Source of the DNA: Zoroaster sp. YZ-2022
Taxonomy: Eukaryota > Echinodermata > Asteroidea > Forcipulatida > Zoroasteridae
DNA length: 64,000 bases
Assembly: GCA_029582265.1 (NCBI GenBank)
Contig: CM055830.1
Coordinates: forward strand, 22,986,163 to 23,050,162
Reading direction: 5' to 3'
The position numbers were made by a program, and so were the translations under genes. Under the pieces are notes generated by a model. That model was not told the DNA's origin, searched no databases, and was given only the letters and a program-made list of their open reading frames with translations. Shown piece after piece: positions 47,039 through 58,252 of the stretch (its first letter is position 1; the number at the start of each line of letters is the position of its first letter).

Positions 47039-47538
47039 NNNNNNNNNNNNNNNNNNNNNNNNNNNNNNNNNNNNNNNNNNNNNNNNNNNNNNNNNNNNNN
47101 NNNNNNNNNNNNNNNNNNNNNNNNNNNNNNNNNNNNNNNNNNNNNNNNNNNNNNNNNNNNNNNNNNNNNNNNNNNNNNNNNNNNNNNNNNNNNNNNNNNN
47201 NNNNNNNNNNNNNNNNNNNNNNNNNNNNNNNNNNNNNNNNNNNNNNNNNNNNNNNNNNNNNNNNNNNNNNNNNNNNNNNNNNNNNNNNNNNNNNNNNNNN
47301 NNNNNNNNNNNNNNNNNNNNNNNNNNNNNNNNNNNNNNNNNNNNNNNNNNNNNNNNNNNNNNNNNNNNNNNNNNNNNNNNNNNNNNNNNNNNNNNNNNNN
47401 NNNNNNNNNNNNNNNNNNNNNNNNNNNNNNNNNNNNNNNNNNNNNNNNNNNNNNNNNNNNNNNNNNNNNNNNNNNNNNNNNNNNNNNNNNNNNNNNNNNN
47501 NNNNNNNNNNNNNNNNNNNNNNNNNNNNNNNNNNNNNN
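47039..47538. other. Assembly gap (500 N)
   Basis: Exactly 500 N directly at the left edge of the Polinton remnant; missing element genes could lie in it. Confidence 1.
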
Positions 47539-47551
47539 TGCGTCAAGAACG

Positions 47552-48503
47552 TCAATAACTTTGTCCGCGCTCCGTTACGTTCCACCGCTTCTTCGTAATA
47601 ATCAGATATATAGTCATAAAGACGGCATGGTGGATGCATACCGAAAAACGCACACTCATGATCATACAGACTCGGCCAGTTATCCTCACATCCTTACACC
47701 CTCGTTGTTCCTGAGCAGCATACACGAGCTTTAGTATGTTATCCGTAACCATCTTGGTTAGAATTCTTTGATAACCATTTTGGTGGGTGATGCGTCTTTC
47801 ACGATATATCAACACTGGCGGGTGATTCAATGTCTCCTGGAATGAGTAGTAAACAAAGAAATAGTTAATAGCTGTGTTTACACCGTTCCCAGGGCTTTTA
47901 ATGTCGGTGCTCTGTCCGGCCAGCATCATCCACTCTTCGGTGGTGAGATTCAACCCCTTCTTCCCAGCCAGCAATCGGGTCTTGTTCATGTTCCAATACT
48001 ACTTCTGATATTAACGTAGGGCGCCTTGAAACGTTTTACATAAGCGTAACGCTCACCTCCGATCTTGAATCTTTGGTATTCTTCTGGTTGTCCACCTTCG
48101 GGGTCTGGGTTGTAGCTTCTCTTGACGGTGTCCTTTCCCTTCACGTGGGTGAACCCGAAGCCCCATGGTTGTCTGCCTGCACCTGAGAGGAATTACGGTC
48201 AACCTCGTTCACAGCAGCCGCCAGAATGTCCACCCGGTTGAGTCGACCAGTCTTCTCTGTTCACGCTGGATCGGCATGGTAGTAGGGATGGACCAAACAC
48301 TCTCTGGTAAATATGTTGTAGAAGCAACATTTACCCTCAGTCGAACTGTACGCTTCACGCCAACCGGTTTTGACTTGCTCGTGTGTAAGTTTTTTCACAC
48401 AGTCAAACGGTCCACCATCCAACAGAGACGTCGGGGAAGTTGGCGGTGCTACTGACATCGATGCAGCATCGTAGGTTGTATTAAGATTGGAAAGTTCAGC
48501 CAT
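47552..48503 (-). pseudogene. Polinton protein with WW-like motif and PC4-like ssDNA-binding domain
   Basis: The frame starts at 48503 (MAELSNLNTTYDAAS) after a TATA-like box. At residues ~45-72, GWREAYSSTEGKCCFYN and FTREC..HP have the spacing of a WW domain, with the second tryptophan replaced. A TGA follows near 48262 and the frame stays open beyond it to about 48140. The sequence resumes one frame over with SYNPDPEGGQPEEYQRFKIG, ERYAYVKRF and PYVNIR (about 48120-48015). After another shift come LLAGKKGLNLTTEEWMML and AGQSTDI (about 47985-47905). The last part matches the PC4/p15 coactivator fold signature (F-I-G, Y-V-V-F, V-I-R, then G-K-K-G-L-L-T-E-E-W). PC4 proteins bind single-stranded DNA and act in transcription and replication. 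The domain calls are mine by pattern; frameshifts make this copy non-functional unless they are errors. Downstream of ~47900 the frame has no recognisable domain. Confidence 0.6.
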
Positions 48504-48599
48504 CTTGTGAGAGATACAGTATACAGCAACGTATATTCTAGCAGAAGTCAGAAGTCAGTTGTCCGGGGTATGGAATGAGTTGTAAATGTCAAACAGTTG

Positions 48600-48610
48600 C
48601 CCTTTTATGA
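48600..48610 (-). promoter_or_regulatory. TATA-like box upstream of the WW/PC4-like gene
   Basis: On the minus strand CATAAAAGGGC lies about 100 bp before the ATG at 48503. Sequence match and position only. Confidence 0.45.
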
Positions 48611-48819
48611 GTTTCAGACACCAGCAGTCAAATTGACAGCGTAAAATTGACAGCGTAAATTATTTCGGGTTAACCTTTATTATCCAATCAAAACGCAGCA
48701 CGATTGACCATTCATAGCACAATACAATGGTTACGTGACGACTTGTCCGTGACGTCACACAGGCAACTTCATTCATCACGGCAACTTCATTCATCACTAG
48801 GTCAACGCGTCTTAGCTAA

Positions 48820-48990
48820 CAACTTACGAGTAATTCTATCCATTAAGATTTCTAGTAGTCCTTTTGTTTACCTAACAACTTACGAGTAATTCTATCCATT
48901 AAGATTTCTAGTAGTCCTTTTGTTTACCTAACAACTTATGATTATTTCTTTCCATTAAGATTTCTAGTCCTTTTGTTTACCTAACAACTT
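48820..48990. repeat. 56-bp tandem repeat, three units
   Basis: CAACTTACGAGTAATTCTAT begins units at 48820 and 48876. A diverged third starts at 48932 and a partial fourth at 48985. The first two are identical. It lies upstream of the WW/PC4-like gene on its strand. Confidence 0.95.
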
Positions 48991-49194
48991 ATTTCTGTTC
49001 AATTTAATAGTAAAAATAAATTATATATGTACATGTTTTTTATTGCGTGTTTGCTCGTTCGTTTGTTTTGTTTTAAAGAAATGTATTACAAGTCTCATTG
49101 TATTATGTTATAAACCGCTGAATCATGTTACTGAAAAGGAACACACTAACGGGTTCAACGAAATATATGTCCCAATATAAAAAAAAACGTAAAC

Positions 49195-49390
49195 TCCACA
49201 AAAACCCCACCCTCCATTTACCCCACATTTCACCACCACCGGCCCCCACCCTCCATTTACCCCACATTTACCCACCGGCCCCCACCCACCCTCAATTCCA
49301 CATTTGCCCCACCGGCCCCCACACTCAATTCCCCCACATTTCCCCCCACCTCCCCCCACACTCAATTCCCCCACATTTCCCCCACCAAAC
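49195..49390. repeat. C-rich minisatellite (G-rich on the minus strand)
   Basis: Irregular repeats of CCCCACATTT(A/C)CCCCACC, GGCCCCCACCCTCAATT and similar. The minus strand carries many GGG runs separated by short loops. The proline-rich plus-strand frame through it is not a gene. Confidence 0.9.
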
Positions 49391-49419
49391 GGGGTGTCTC
49401 CTGCTCCTCTTCATACTAC

Positions 49420-49585
49420 TTACACCTTCTTCAGGTATGCCTCCGCCATCGGTAGAATCCGAGTTTGTAATGATGACAGTGCTTCGACAGCAAGCTCATG
49501 TGCAACGGATTTTCTTAAGAAAGTGTTGGGGTCCACAGTCAGACTTGGGAGGACAACAGTCCATGGTGAACGAAATCACAAAATG
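49420..49585 (-). pseudogene. Possible exon of a Polinton gene (unidentified)
   Basis: A minus-strand frame closed by TAA at 49420 reads SLTVDPNTFLRKSVAHELA then ALSSLQTRILPMAEAYLKK, with even, coding-like composition and predicted helix. It follows the strong donor at the end of the gene just upstream, so it could be its next exon. No ATG opens it and I do not recognise the family. Confidence 0.3.
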
Positions 49586-50103
49586 ACAAGAAAAGACTCG
49601 ATACATCTTTTAATATTGAGTCCATTTCGGGGTGGCTTGTTTACGGTTCTCTTTCTTCTTTTTCTTACCTCGAAGGGGAAGGGGTGATAGATGTGTAGCT
49701 TCGGCAAATAGTCGGGTAGACCGAACAACTCCTCAGAGTACCCTTTCAGCTCAGCTTTAAATTTAGTAGGATAGTGGGTGACGGGTTCTCGTTCTAACTT
49801 GGGTGGTTCTCCTGGTGTTCGCTCTAACTTGGGCTGGTCTTTGGATTCATCACTATTCATTTGCAAGTTCATGGTTAAAGGGGCCTTCCTCTGCCGATTT
49901 AAAATGGTGTACCTCTGAAGTGTCTGATGATACAGCTTCATTTTCTCTTCGTCTGTGATATCCTGCCTTTCGAGCAGAGTCCTCATGTCTTTGTCCAAAC
50001 CGTGCACTACACGCGTTGTTGGAGTTTGTTCTAGCAGTCTTGCAGCTTGCAGTTGCGAAAGTGTGTCGTGGGGAACAAGTACCATTTTCTTGGTGTGCTG
50101 CAT
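49576..50103 (-). CDS. Conserved Polinton small protein (MVLVPHD type), probably spliced
   Basis: It starts MQHTKKMVLVPHDTLSQLQA at 50103, two bases after the stop of the basic-protein gene. The N-terminal segment (VPHDTL ... TRVVHGLDKDMRTLLERQDI, then TDEEKMKLYHQTLQRY) is typical of a protein found next to the basic virion-type gene in animal Polintons. Function is unknown; a structural or scaffolding role is only guessed from position. A Pro/Glu-rich middle follows (KLERTPGEPPKLERE). At about 49673-49667 the sequence CCCTTCGAG|GTAAGA is an excellent splice donor, so codons after FPFE are probably intron. True coding would then be 50103 to ~49673. Confidence 0.6.
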   Translation of the reverse strand: MQHTKKMVLVPHDTLSQLQAARLLEQTPTTRVVHGLDKDMRTLLERQDITDEEKMKLYHQTLQRYTILNRQRKAPLTMNLQMNSDESKDQPKLERTPGEPPKLEREPVTHYPTKFKAELKGYSEELFGLPDYLPKLHIYHPFPFEVRKRRKRTVNKPPRNGLNIKRCIESFLVIL

Positions 50104-50105
50104 CG

Positions 50106-50411
50106 TTACTTGAAGAGCAGACCGCCAAGTGCACTCAGAACAGGGGTCAGCAATGCACCCAGGAATCCACCTTTTTGATGAAGATTTTTTTTCTTCTTCT
50201 GGACGCTAAGTTTTTTGGTGGAGAGGGCTTTTAGTTTTCTTTTGTCGGCGGGTTTCAGCCTTACGTTCCCATTGAGGATGTTGAGGGCGCACTCACACAC
50301 ACAAGCGATAAGTTCTGTACTGGCTCCCTGGATCACACCCTGACGCTGTTTGGTATTTCCCTTTGCTAGGACTTCCAGGTACGGAGCATGGTTCCGCACG
50401 CGCTTAGACAT
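50106..50411 (-). CDS. Small basic Polinton protein with hydrophobic glycine-rich tail
   Basis: About 101 residues, starting MSKRVRNHAPYLEVLAKG at the ATG 50411; the two codons before it begin with TTG and are not needed. An N-terminal basic helix and ELIACVCECALNILNGNVRL are followed by a Lys-rich stretch (LSTKKLSVQKKKKNL) and the hydrophobic tail QKGGFLGALLTPVLSALGGL. Basic DNA-binding part plus membrane-active-looking tail resemble small core or lytic virion proteins that recur in Polintons and adintoviruses. The gene is intact in this otherwise broken element. A TATA box lies 34-41 bp before the ATG and overlaps the end of the ATPase gene; the next gene begins two bases after its stop. 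Role inferred from family and neighbours. Confidence 0.7.
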   Translation of the reverse strand: MSKRVRNHAPYLEVLAKGNTKQRQGVIQGASTELIACVCECALNILNGNVRLKPADKRKLKALSTKKLSVQKKKKNLHQKGGFLGALLTPVLSALGGLLFK

Positions 50412-50444
50412 CTTCAAATGAATGACGTGCTCGGATCCTCACTT

Positions 50445-50452
50445 CATTTATA
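50445..50452 (-). promoter_or_regulatory. TATA box of the small basic gene
   Basis: Minus-strand TATAAATG about 35-40 bp before the ATG at 50411. It overlaps the ATPase stop codon region (50448-50450), a compact, virus-like arrangement. Confidence 0.55.
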
Positions 50453-52546
50453 CCTTGGGGACATACACAATTGGGTTCTCACCCGGAAAAATGTGGGTCC
50501 TTAGTCTCATTTCCTCAGACGTTTCGGGTTTTAGATCAATGAAAAGGTAGCCGTAGGGTGGTAAAGTGGCATCTCGGTAGGCTTCGACCATGAACTTTGA
50601 TTTGGTGCGATACATTTGTTTTGCCAGATGGTTTATCTGGGAAGCGTCCCTAGGATTTTTGAAGAGGATCAGGTAATGTGCGTTGAGACTAATCGTGCGC
50701 ATTTCTTTGCCCTGATGAAATAAATTTTGGAGAATCAACACAATGCAGGGTTTTCCCTTAACTTTTTTTTTCACTCACCGGCCGGGCTAGTAAACCAAAC
50801 TTTTCACTAGCCCGCAAGCCTTTTCACTCGCCCATATGTTTTTTTAAATACTTTTAATCAAATCACTGTTTTTAGTAATTTAGGCATTTTGCATCAGAAC
50901 GTGCATTATAAACAACAGTTGTCAGTTACCTTATTATTATGTGCATATTTGTTTCTGAGGCAATACTAATGTTTCTATAACGGATTCTATTCTAATAACA
51001 GAGGAAAAGATCAGGCACATTAGTGTACAGTAATGCTTTTGCTTTAATTCTGAAATGAAGAAGGCTCATTTCATATTTTATTTCCAACCAACTGAACACA
51101 ACAATAATGAAAACATTAAAAAATCAGGGCACCAAGGCAATTTTTTAGATTTTCAAAGGGCATCACGGCAATGATAAAAAAAAACGTCAAGGGCACCAAG
51201 GCAATCTTAAATTATTATTATTATTTTTTTAAACAATGAAAAATTAACACACTCCAATTCAGCACATGCCAATAAGACTAAAGTTTCCTTTATCTGTCTC
51301 CGTTTGGGTTTTATTACATGTAGGCCTCCATGAAAACAGTATTGCAACACTTGTCACCAATTAAAAATAAATAAAAAACACAATGTTAACCCGAAAAAAC
51401 ATCAAGTTTTATGCATTTGGATGTGGCAGTATTCAGTTCACTCTTTTTTTTATTTGCTAGTCGACCCTTTGACAGCATGTTGACGACCACCAAAAGCCCT
51501 GGCCACGTGATGTACATACGTACGGTACAGCGACACGACGATCGATGCGTCGATGCTATATAATATCCGATGCACACGCACACGCTGCATGCATGTCTAG
51601 GTACAGACTCGGCATGTATTATTTACGTTGCATGCGCACCAATGCCGTGCCCTGCTATTTTTAGCTGGTACCCGCGAATGCCTGGCGTAGTGTTTATGTT
51701 GTGGGTACTGTTGACACCAACCAAAGTATTAGCAAGGGCCAAGTTCGTACAACGACCAAGCGGCCGATATTGCCTGGTAACTGCTATATCATTTTGGTCA
51801 TGAGTACCAGGTAATTTTGACTACTAGTATTTTGTTCCCAAATGGTCGTTGCATGAACTTGGTCTTAGTAGCGCAGCCACCAGTCGCGCAATCGAGCGTG
51901 GCGGCGATATATTTTTTTCCGTGAGAATGTACATGTACATAGTAAATACTATGTGTAAACAACAACGGCAATGCAGGGAAAAAGCACAGCAACTCGTTGC
52001 CGTGAAAAGTGGCATCACGGCAGAGGGTGAGGGCATTGACGGCAATTGCCGTCGTGTAATTTCAGGGCTGATATAGGCCAATCGGTGACAATATTTTGAC
52101 TCGCCCAGCGGGCTACTGAAGGAAGGGTTTTGACTTGCCCGCCGCCGTTTTCACTCGCATTTGGCGAGCGGGCGACCGCTAAGGTCGAACCCTGCAATGG
52201 AAATATTTCTACGATGACTGACCTTGGTAAAAAGCTCCGTAATCCGTTTGCTGTTGCCAGTTTCAGACATGAGATCATCGATCACTATCATATTTTTCCT
52301 GGATCGATGTATTTTCGTATGAAGGTCATCTGGAATACCTTCCACAAATTGTATATCACGGACCACGTTTGCCAAATGAGCGTAAGCATGTTGAAACTCT
52401 CCATAGCACCACACGATGTTGTCTGGTGGAGGTTCGATGACCTTCTCATCCGCTGGAACCAGCAAACGTTTTACAAACTGAATTTTGCCTGAGCCGGTTG
52501 GTCCTGCTATCACACAAGTGAAGGGATGTTTCATTTGCAGGTTCAT
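50448..52546 (-). pseudogene. Polinton packaging ATPase (FtsK/HerA type), split by a transposon
   Basis: N-terminal part 52546-52195: MNLQMKHPFTCVIAGPTGSG is a Walker A loop, but the following lysine is succeeded by Ile where Thr/Ser is expected (GSGKIQF). Walker B is NMIVIDDLMSE at about 52295. C-terminal part 50745-50448: NLFHQGKEMRTISLNAHYLI, FKNPRDASQINHLAKQMY and GYLFIDLKPET carry the conserved Gln/Asn-Arg region of the family. Between them lies a 1449-bp hAT-like insertion flanked by CAATG. Removing it with one CAATG leaves both parts in the same phase, so the insertion is the main lesion. The enzyme would pump genome DNA into the capsid using ATP. The unusual Walker A residue suggests decay before or after insertion. 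Confidence 0.85.
50746..52194. mobile_element. 1449-bp non-autonomous hAT-like transposon, 5-bp target duplication
   Basis: Flanked by CAATG (50741-50745 and 52195-52199). Imperfect terminal inverted repeats: left CAGGGTTTTCCCTTAAC, right (reversed) CAGGGTTCGACCTTAGC. Subterminal repeats of TTTTCACTCGCCC, TTTGACTTGCCCGCC and GGGCTAGT/GGGCTACT type lie at both ends, as in hAT elements. No transposase frame: the short frames inside have no domain. Two ATCACGGCA(AT) motifs are present near 51165 and 52012. A 5-bp duplication with CAGGG ends suits a hAT5-type family, but the assignment needs a library comparison. Confidence 0.85.
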
Positions 52547-52856
52547 AGTATGAAATGAATACAGAGAGGATTTGTAACTGGTTTAAGTATGACCTAGGGC
52601 TTAGGAAAATAAATAAGTCAGATAAGATACATTTTGTTCTTTCCTTTTTTTCACAAGAACAGACCAATAATTTATTTCAACTGCAACTCCAAAAGGAATG
52701 ATAAAATAGAACAAATAAAAGAACAAATAAATATATGCACAAAACATGTTTTAAATTACATAAATTTGGATGGAGTAGCTTCATCCAACTAAATTTATTT
52801 CAGTGTTTAGAAACATGTCCCGTACAAAGTGTTAACTTTATTGATTTATTTGTTAT

Positions 52857-53204
<348 letters not shown>

Positions 53205-56200
53205 TTTTTGGAAAGGAAGATTAATCATTTGAGATTTTAACCAAGTAGTTGATAAACATTCACCAGGCTCAGTTAACTATCAACTCCAGGTAATGTTTTT
53301 TCTTTCTTGAATATGTCGGTTGAATTGAACTCTTATAAATCAAGAGGAATGGTTGACACACTGTCGCGGGCTACCTTACGTTTGGGGTACAGGTAGGTGA
53401 ATGCAGTTTTCTGCTGCTCGTAGGTGTACATGTTGTTATCATGCATGCGGAAACCTGTTTATACCACCATCCCCACGCCGAGTCTCCAACACTTGCATGT
53501 ACTTCTCTTTCGTGATGTCGTTTGTTCGTTTGTTACTAAAGCAGTAATACGTCTTGCTGCAGAGAGCGATGATGCCGTCTCCCTCCCACTCAACCTTGAA
53601 TAAGCCAGAGATATTTCTCCATCTGGTAAATTGCTTGCATTTCTGGTTTTACGACGTCGTCTAGTGTTTCCGCAGAGATAGCGAGGTATGTTGAGTCAGT
53701 ATCCATTTGACAAAGTTGGAAGTATGACCAATCAATGAACTTCAACAAAAAAGTCGAAGTAAAACTGCAGCATCCTCAGCTTAGCGTATTGGTATACGAA
53801 AAATCCTATTTGCAGGGGTAGGTTTAGCCGGATGCTTTTCTTTGTCATGTCGACCTCGTACATGTCATCGCCGATCGTGTGAAGGGCGCGGAAGTGGGAG
53901 TCATTTACCAACCATGAAGCCCCGGTGTCATCGCAAACTCGGACGTTGGCGTGACGCTCCTGATTCGTCACCGTCTTCCCATAGGCAGAGTTGCCGAGCA
54001 GCTTCATGGTATCTGCTATTATAGACTTACTCGAATCACTATCCCCAGCCCGTCTGGCATCGCTGACAGCGTTTCCAAAAGCCTCGAAGCACTTGCTGGA
54101 GCGATACTCGATGACCTCGTACACATGGTCGAGTATTAAACCATGCTGAAGGTACCATCTCAGAAGGGGTGTAGCAAGCATGATTCGGGAGCCGAACATG
54201 CTCCCAATCAGGCTTCAACGAGGAGTTTTCATCAGATCCTCTCGTTCGGCAAATTCCCGCATGTGTTCACCGATGTCATCTCGGCTTATATTAATGTTCT
54301 TGAAGATAGGCGGCATGTTGCTGAAGTGCTCCTCCAAATGGGGCGGTACCCGAATGTCACATTCTACAAGTCCGAACATCGACTGATCAAGAACGGCCTT
54401 TGCTATCTCGTCTTGTGTCATGGTCTTCTGGCGATGATGGGGTAGGCGATGATGGGGTACGCCGGCAGGGCAGGATTCCTCTTTTGTACTTCATACCAAT
54501 CACACTCCCACATTTCAACCAGATGATAGCCTTGGTTAATTATGTAGGCGGAAGTCTCCTTTGTGTGGGCCAGAAGATCTTTGTTTGGCATCTGTCTGAC
54601 CAGATTGAAATATTTCGTGTTGAGGGGACAGCGATGCCCATGCCAAAAACAACCATAGAACTGGAAGACTGTTTGTGACTCTATGTTGTACCCGTCTACG
54701 GGAATTTTTCGTGGGCCGATGCGGTATTCGGTGTCGTTAAATCCGTGGCGGATGTGCACACCCCGACTCGAGACTCCCATTCCAACCACTCTGCTGCCAT
54801 CACTCCTCGTCGCAGACCGATTGAGGTTTGAAGTCGTTTCCGGATTTTCTTCTTACGAATACTCCAGATGGCATATCTTGCATCAGGGACCAGAGGTACA
54901 GGGTGTTGGCGTCGAACCCAACAATCTTTTGGCAAGGTTTGGGTCCACCGCGGATGACAGTCTTCTGTCGCTCATGGTAGCGGTGAAAAACAATGGAGGG
55001 ACCACCCACAATGTTGTTCTTTAGGGTGTAGTACACACCCTTGTTCTTCTCGTCGAAGAGAGTAAAATAGACTTCATGTGGGAGAGTCAGGAACATGTAC
55101 TGTAGAGAAAGCCCTGGCACGGAGATAGCTGATTTGAACATGTCCATTCCCCTGTCTTGGTAGAAATTGAACATTTTCTGGATGGCCTCGAGAAATGGGA
55201 CAACGTCGCGGTTGTTGTACCATACCAGAAAATCCCTTAAGGTGCTCATCTTGTCTTCCTATATTTGACGACAAGCATTGTAGTCGGCCTGGCTGATGTT
55301 TCCGCCCTTAAGTTTACTGTAAAAGTCTCCGTGAGGAGGTAGTTCTGTGGCGTTCAGTTTGTCTAGGTCGTCCATCCACTCGTATGGGAAATACCCTTTT
55401 TCTTCACAGCAGTCATAGGCCTTCAAGAATTTGGCGTAGCTGCAGCCGGGTGCTAAGTAGTTCGTGATGTCAAGGAATTTAAGTCTTGTCGTCTTGACGG
55501 CCATGTAGGTTCCTGTCCTTTTGATAATGAAGTCGATGGGATCCGTGCGCTGTAACTATGAGTACAAGTATCGTTTGACGCGGTTGAAATCGTAAGAACC
55601 TGAGTTGAAGCCAAGAACCGGCAATTCCATCAGAAACCTCTCCAGTTCTTCTTTCAGCTTTTCTAGGTTTTTTTTCTTGTGGGTTGCTTCTTCTGTAGCT
55701 TCCGCATCATGGTCGTTTTCTGCTATGGTGTGTCCGTCGTTTTCACTATGAATCAGGTCGTCGATTTCCTGGAACACCCCCTCAAACTTTTCCAGCAGGC
55801 ATATGTAGGCGGACTCACTGATCTGCTGGAGGTAGTCCAACACCTCTGAAACTAGGGTATTGGAGTTTCCTTGTGTCACGAAGCATCGGGCAGCTTCGAA
55901 GTCTGGGACTTTGCTTGCAACACTGACGCTCAAAGCGCAGCTTGTCTACCTTGGGCTGGTTTTCTCGGGGTAAAGGCTGAAAGTAGCTCTCAAAGTCAAA
56001 TGTTGCGCAGTATGGGTAGTACCGATTATCTTTGTTCACCTCGATCCCTTCCTCGGCCAACCTGTCGAATACAGTGCGGGGTATGTGATAGGCACCACCG
56101 GGAAATTGGTGCTTTACATTCGTATCGCAGGTGACTTCGTGTCGATGCAGATCATTTGACCGGGTGAATGCAGTGTTACACTTTGTGCAGGTGTAACACC

Positions 56201-56429
56201 GGCTGTACTTTTTCTGATCCCGAACGTAAGAAAAGTGTCGGCCACATAAGTTGAGGGTCAGGGTGTTATTGTAGCGACGGTGACTCCGTATTACCAATTC
56301 TGCGAAGATATGGCGATGTGGTGCGTCGTGCTCTTCTGCTCCGACCGGATCTCCATCTTGTTCCTCGTCAATCTCCGCAGGGATGAGTGAATAGACTTGT
56401 ATGTTGACCTTGAATATCTTCTCCAGCTG

Positions 56430-58252
56430 AGATTGATTGATTGATTTATTAAAACCAGTATAAATATCAAAAATATTTATAAAAAGGAGTACAAAATAGT
56501 CTACATTTAAAAATATAAATAATGTGATCAAATATTAGTTATTAAGATCACTTACTAAAAGGTTAATACATAAAATGAACAAACACAAGACTATATTAGA
56601 GGCTCCAAACTATCAGACTGAATAAATATTGCAGCACGATAAATAAAAGAATTTCTGAACAGTTGAATTCTGTATTTTGGCAAGATATGGGGATTTCTAA
56701 GGTTTCTGCTGGATGTAGTTAAAAGACTCATAAGTGGAGCATGCAATGAGTGGTTTTGATTATTCTTAATGTTGTTTGTCATTATTATGAATTCAGTCTT
56801 AGCAGAAGTATTCAAGATTTCTCTTAATGAATGGTACTCTACTTTCAGTATATGTGCAGTATATTTAAGAAACTTCATTATTCTATTATAATATTTACAT
56901 GATATAAAGTGATACCAAACAGGTACAGCATAAATAATATGCGGCAGTATGACAGAATTAAATACATTTTCTTTCGCTCCTTTGTTAAAAAATGACACGA
57001 TATAAGATAAACTAGATACGATATAGTACACTTTGCTTAATACCTTTGATATATGACAGTTGAACGTCAGTCGTCAATGCATACCCCTAAATAGTCAGTT
57101 TTCGACGTTTTCTCAACCTCAGACCCCTGTATTTTGACACTTTGTGATTTTGATGACACTAGGCCTTCATGCTTTATGTTTATGTTTGCAAAGCACATTT
57201 CCTTCGACTTTTTGGGATTGAGCAACAAATTCTTTTGATCACATGTTGAAACTATATCATTAACAGATCGTTGATAATTCAATTGGTCACTGACAAAAGA
57301 ACTTTTGGATACTTTGCATGATATTGCAGTGTCATCAGCATATTTTGTGACCGAGATGTGATCATTAGATTTAATTTCATCAGTGTATATAGTAAACAGT
57401 AAAGCAGATAATGGACCCCCCTGAGGCACACCAACTTTTATTTCGGACATATCTGACAACCCCTTCTCCAATTTAACTTGTCGTGACCACCCCTTTAAAA
57501 AGTGAGCCATCCAATATATGAGCCATGTCTCAGTAATATATCCAGATAAGTCCTTAATTAATTGATTCGGTAGGACGGCATTGAATGCACTTGAGAAATC
57601 CAGGAATAGCACCTTTGATATAGTGGTTTCTTTGCTATTTAAATGCGACACAATTTCATGGATTAGTAAAAGCATAGCATCAATACATGATACACCTTTT
57701 CTGTAAGCAAATTGACGTTTATCCCCAAATTGATCAATACTCTTCATTAACTGTGGCGGCAGAAGCTTTTGCATACTGTTAAATGCGATACTCGCCAAGT
57801 CAATTGGTCTAAAATCATTTACATGTTTGGGGTTCCTCACTTTTGGAACAGGGGATGTTAACGCTGTTTTCCACAATCTAGGAATTTCGCAATGTTTTAT
57901 GCTTTCCTGAAATAATGATGTGTATACGGGCGCTAATTCATTAAAAAAGCATTTAAATACCCACCAAGGAGTATTGTCCGATCCACATGCAACACCTCTC
58001 TTAATCTTATTGTATTGGCGAGATACTAGATTAACATCTAATTCAGGAAAACCATCCTTTAATTCAGTTAAACATAATGGGATGTCTTTACTTACAGAGT
58101 CATTAAATCGTCCAAAATGTTCAATCAATTCCCTACGTAGATCTCCATCGATACGCATAGTATTGCCATCTTTGTTTCGATCTCTTATAGATTTTACAAT
58201 ATCTCAAAATGTAAGAGAGTTTCCTTTAATTTGTCCAAAAGTGTTACTTCTT
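56430..58252 (-). mobile_element. LINE inserted in the polymerase gene, 5'-truncated
   Basis: The 5' (right) edge is at about 58252, where polymerase coding stops and LINE coding begins directly. The 3' (left) edge is an (AATC)n tail at about 56430-56445. No target duplication longer than one base is evident. The encoded reverse transcriptase is described separately. Removing the element restores a continuous polymerase phase, so the insertion site is well defined. Confidence 0.85.
56591..58250 (-). pseudogene. LINE reverse transcriptase
   Basis: Open from the junction, with one stop near 58205, then frame 58158-57067. Motifs: KRGVACGSDNTPWWVFKC, DFRPIDLASIAFNSMQKLL, QFAYRKGVSCIDAMLLLIHE, motif A VLFLDFSSAFNAVLPNQLI, VGVPQGGPLSALLFTIYTDE, catalytic VTKYADDTAISC, LLNPKKSKEMCF and KTDYLGVCIDD. 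A frameshift near 57065 leads to the thumb/C-terminal frame (57031-56591) with VFNSVILPHIIYAVPVWYHF. Endonuclease lost by truncation. The catalytic residues are intact; the CR1/Jockey-group clade is not resolved. Confidence 0.85.

Noticed and set aside
49125..49687. Proline/histidine-rich plus-strand frames
   Set aside because: Generated by the C-rich minisatellite and antisense to Polinton genes.
50866..52120. Short frames inside the hAT-like insertion as a transposase
   Set aside because: No hAT dimerisation or DDE motif; the element looks non-autonomous.
53842..55024. Plus-strand frames opposite the polymerase
   Set aside because: Antisense shadows of well-supported polymerase motifs.
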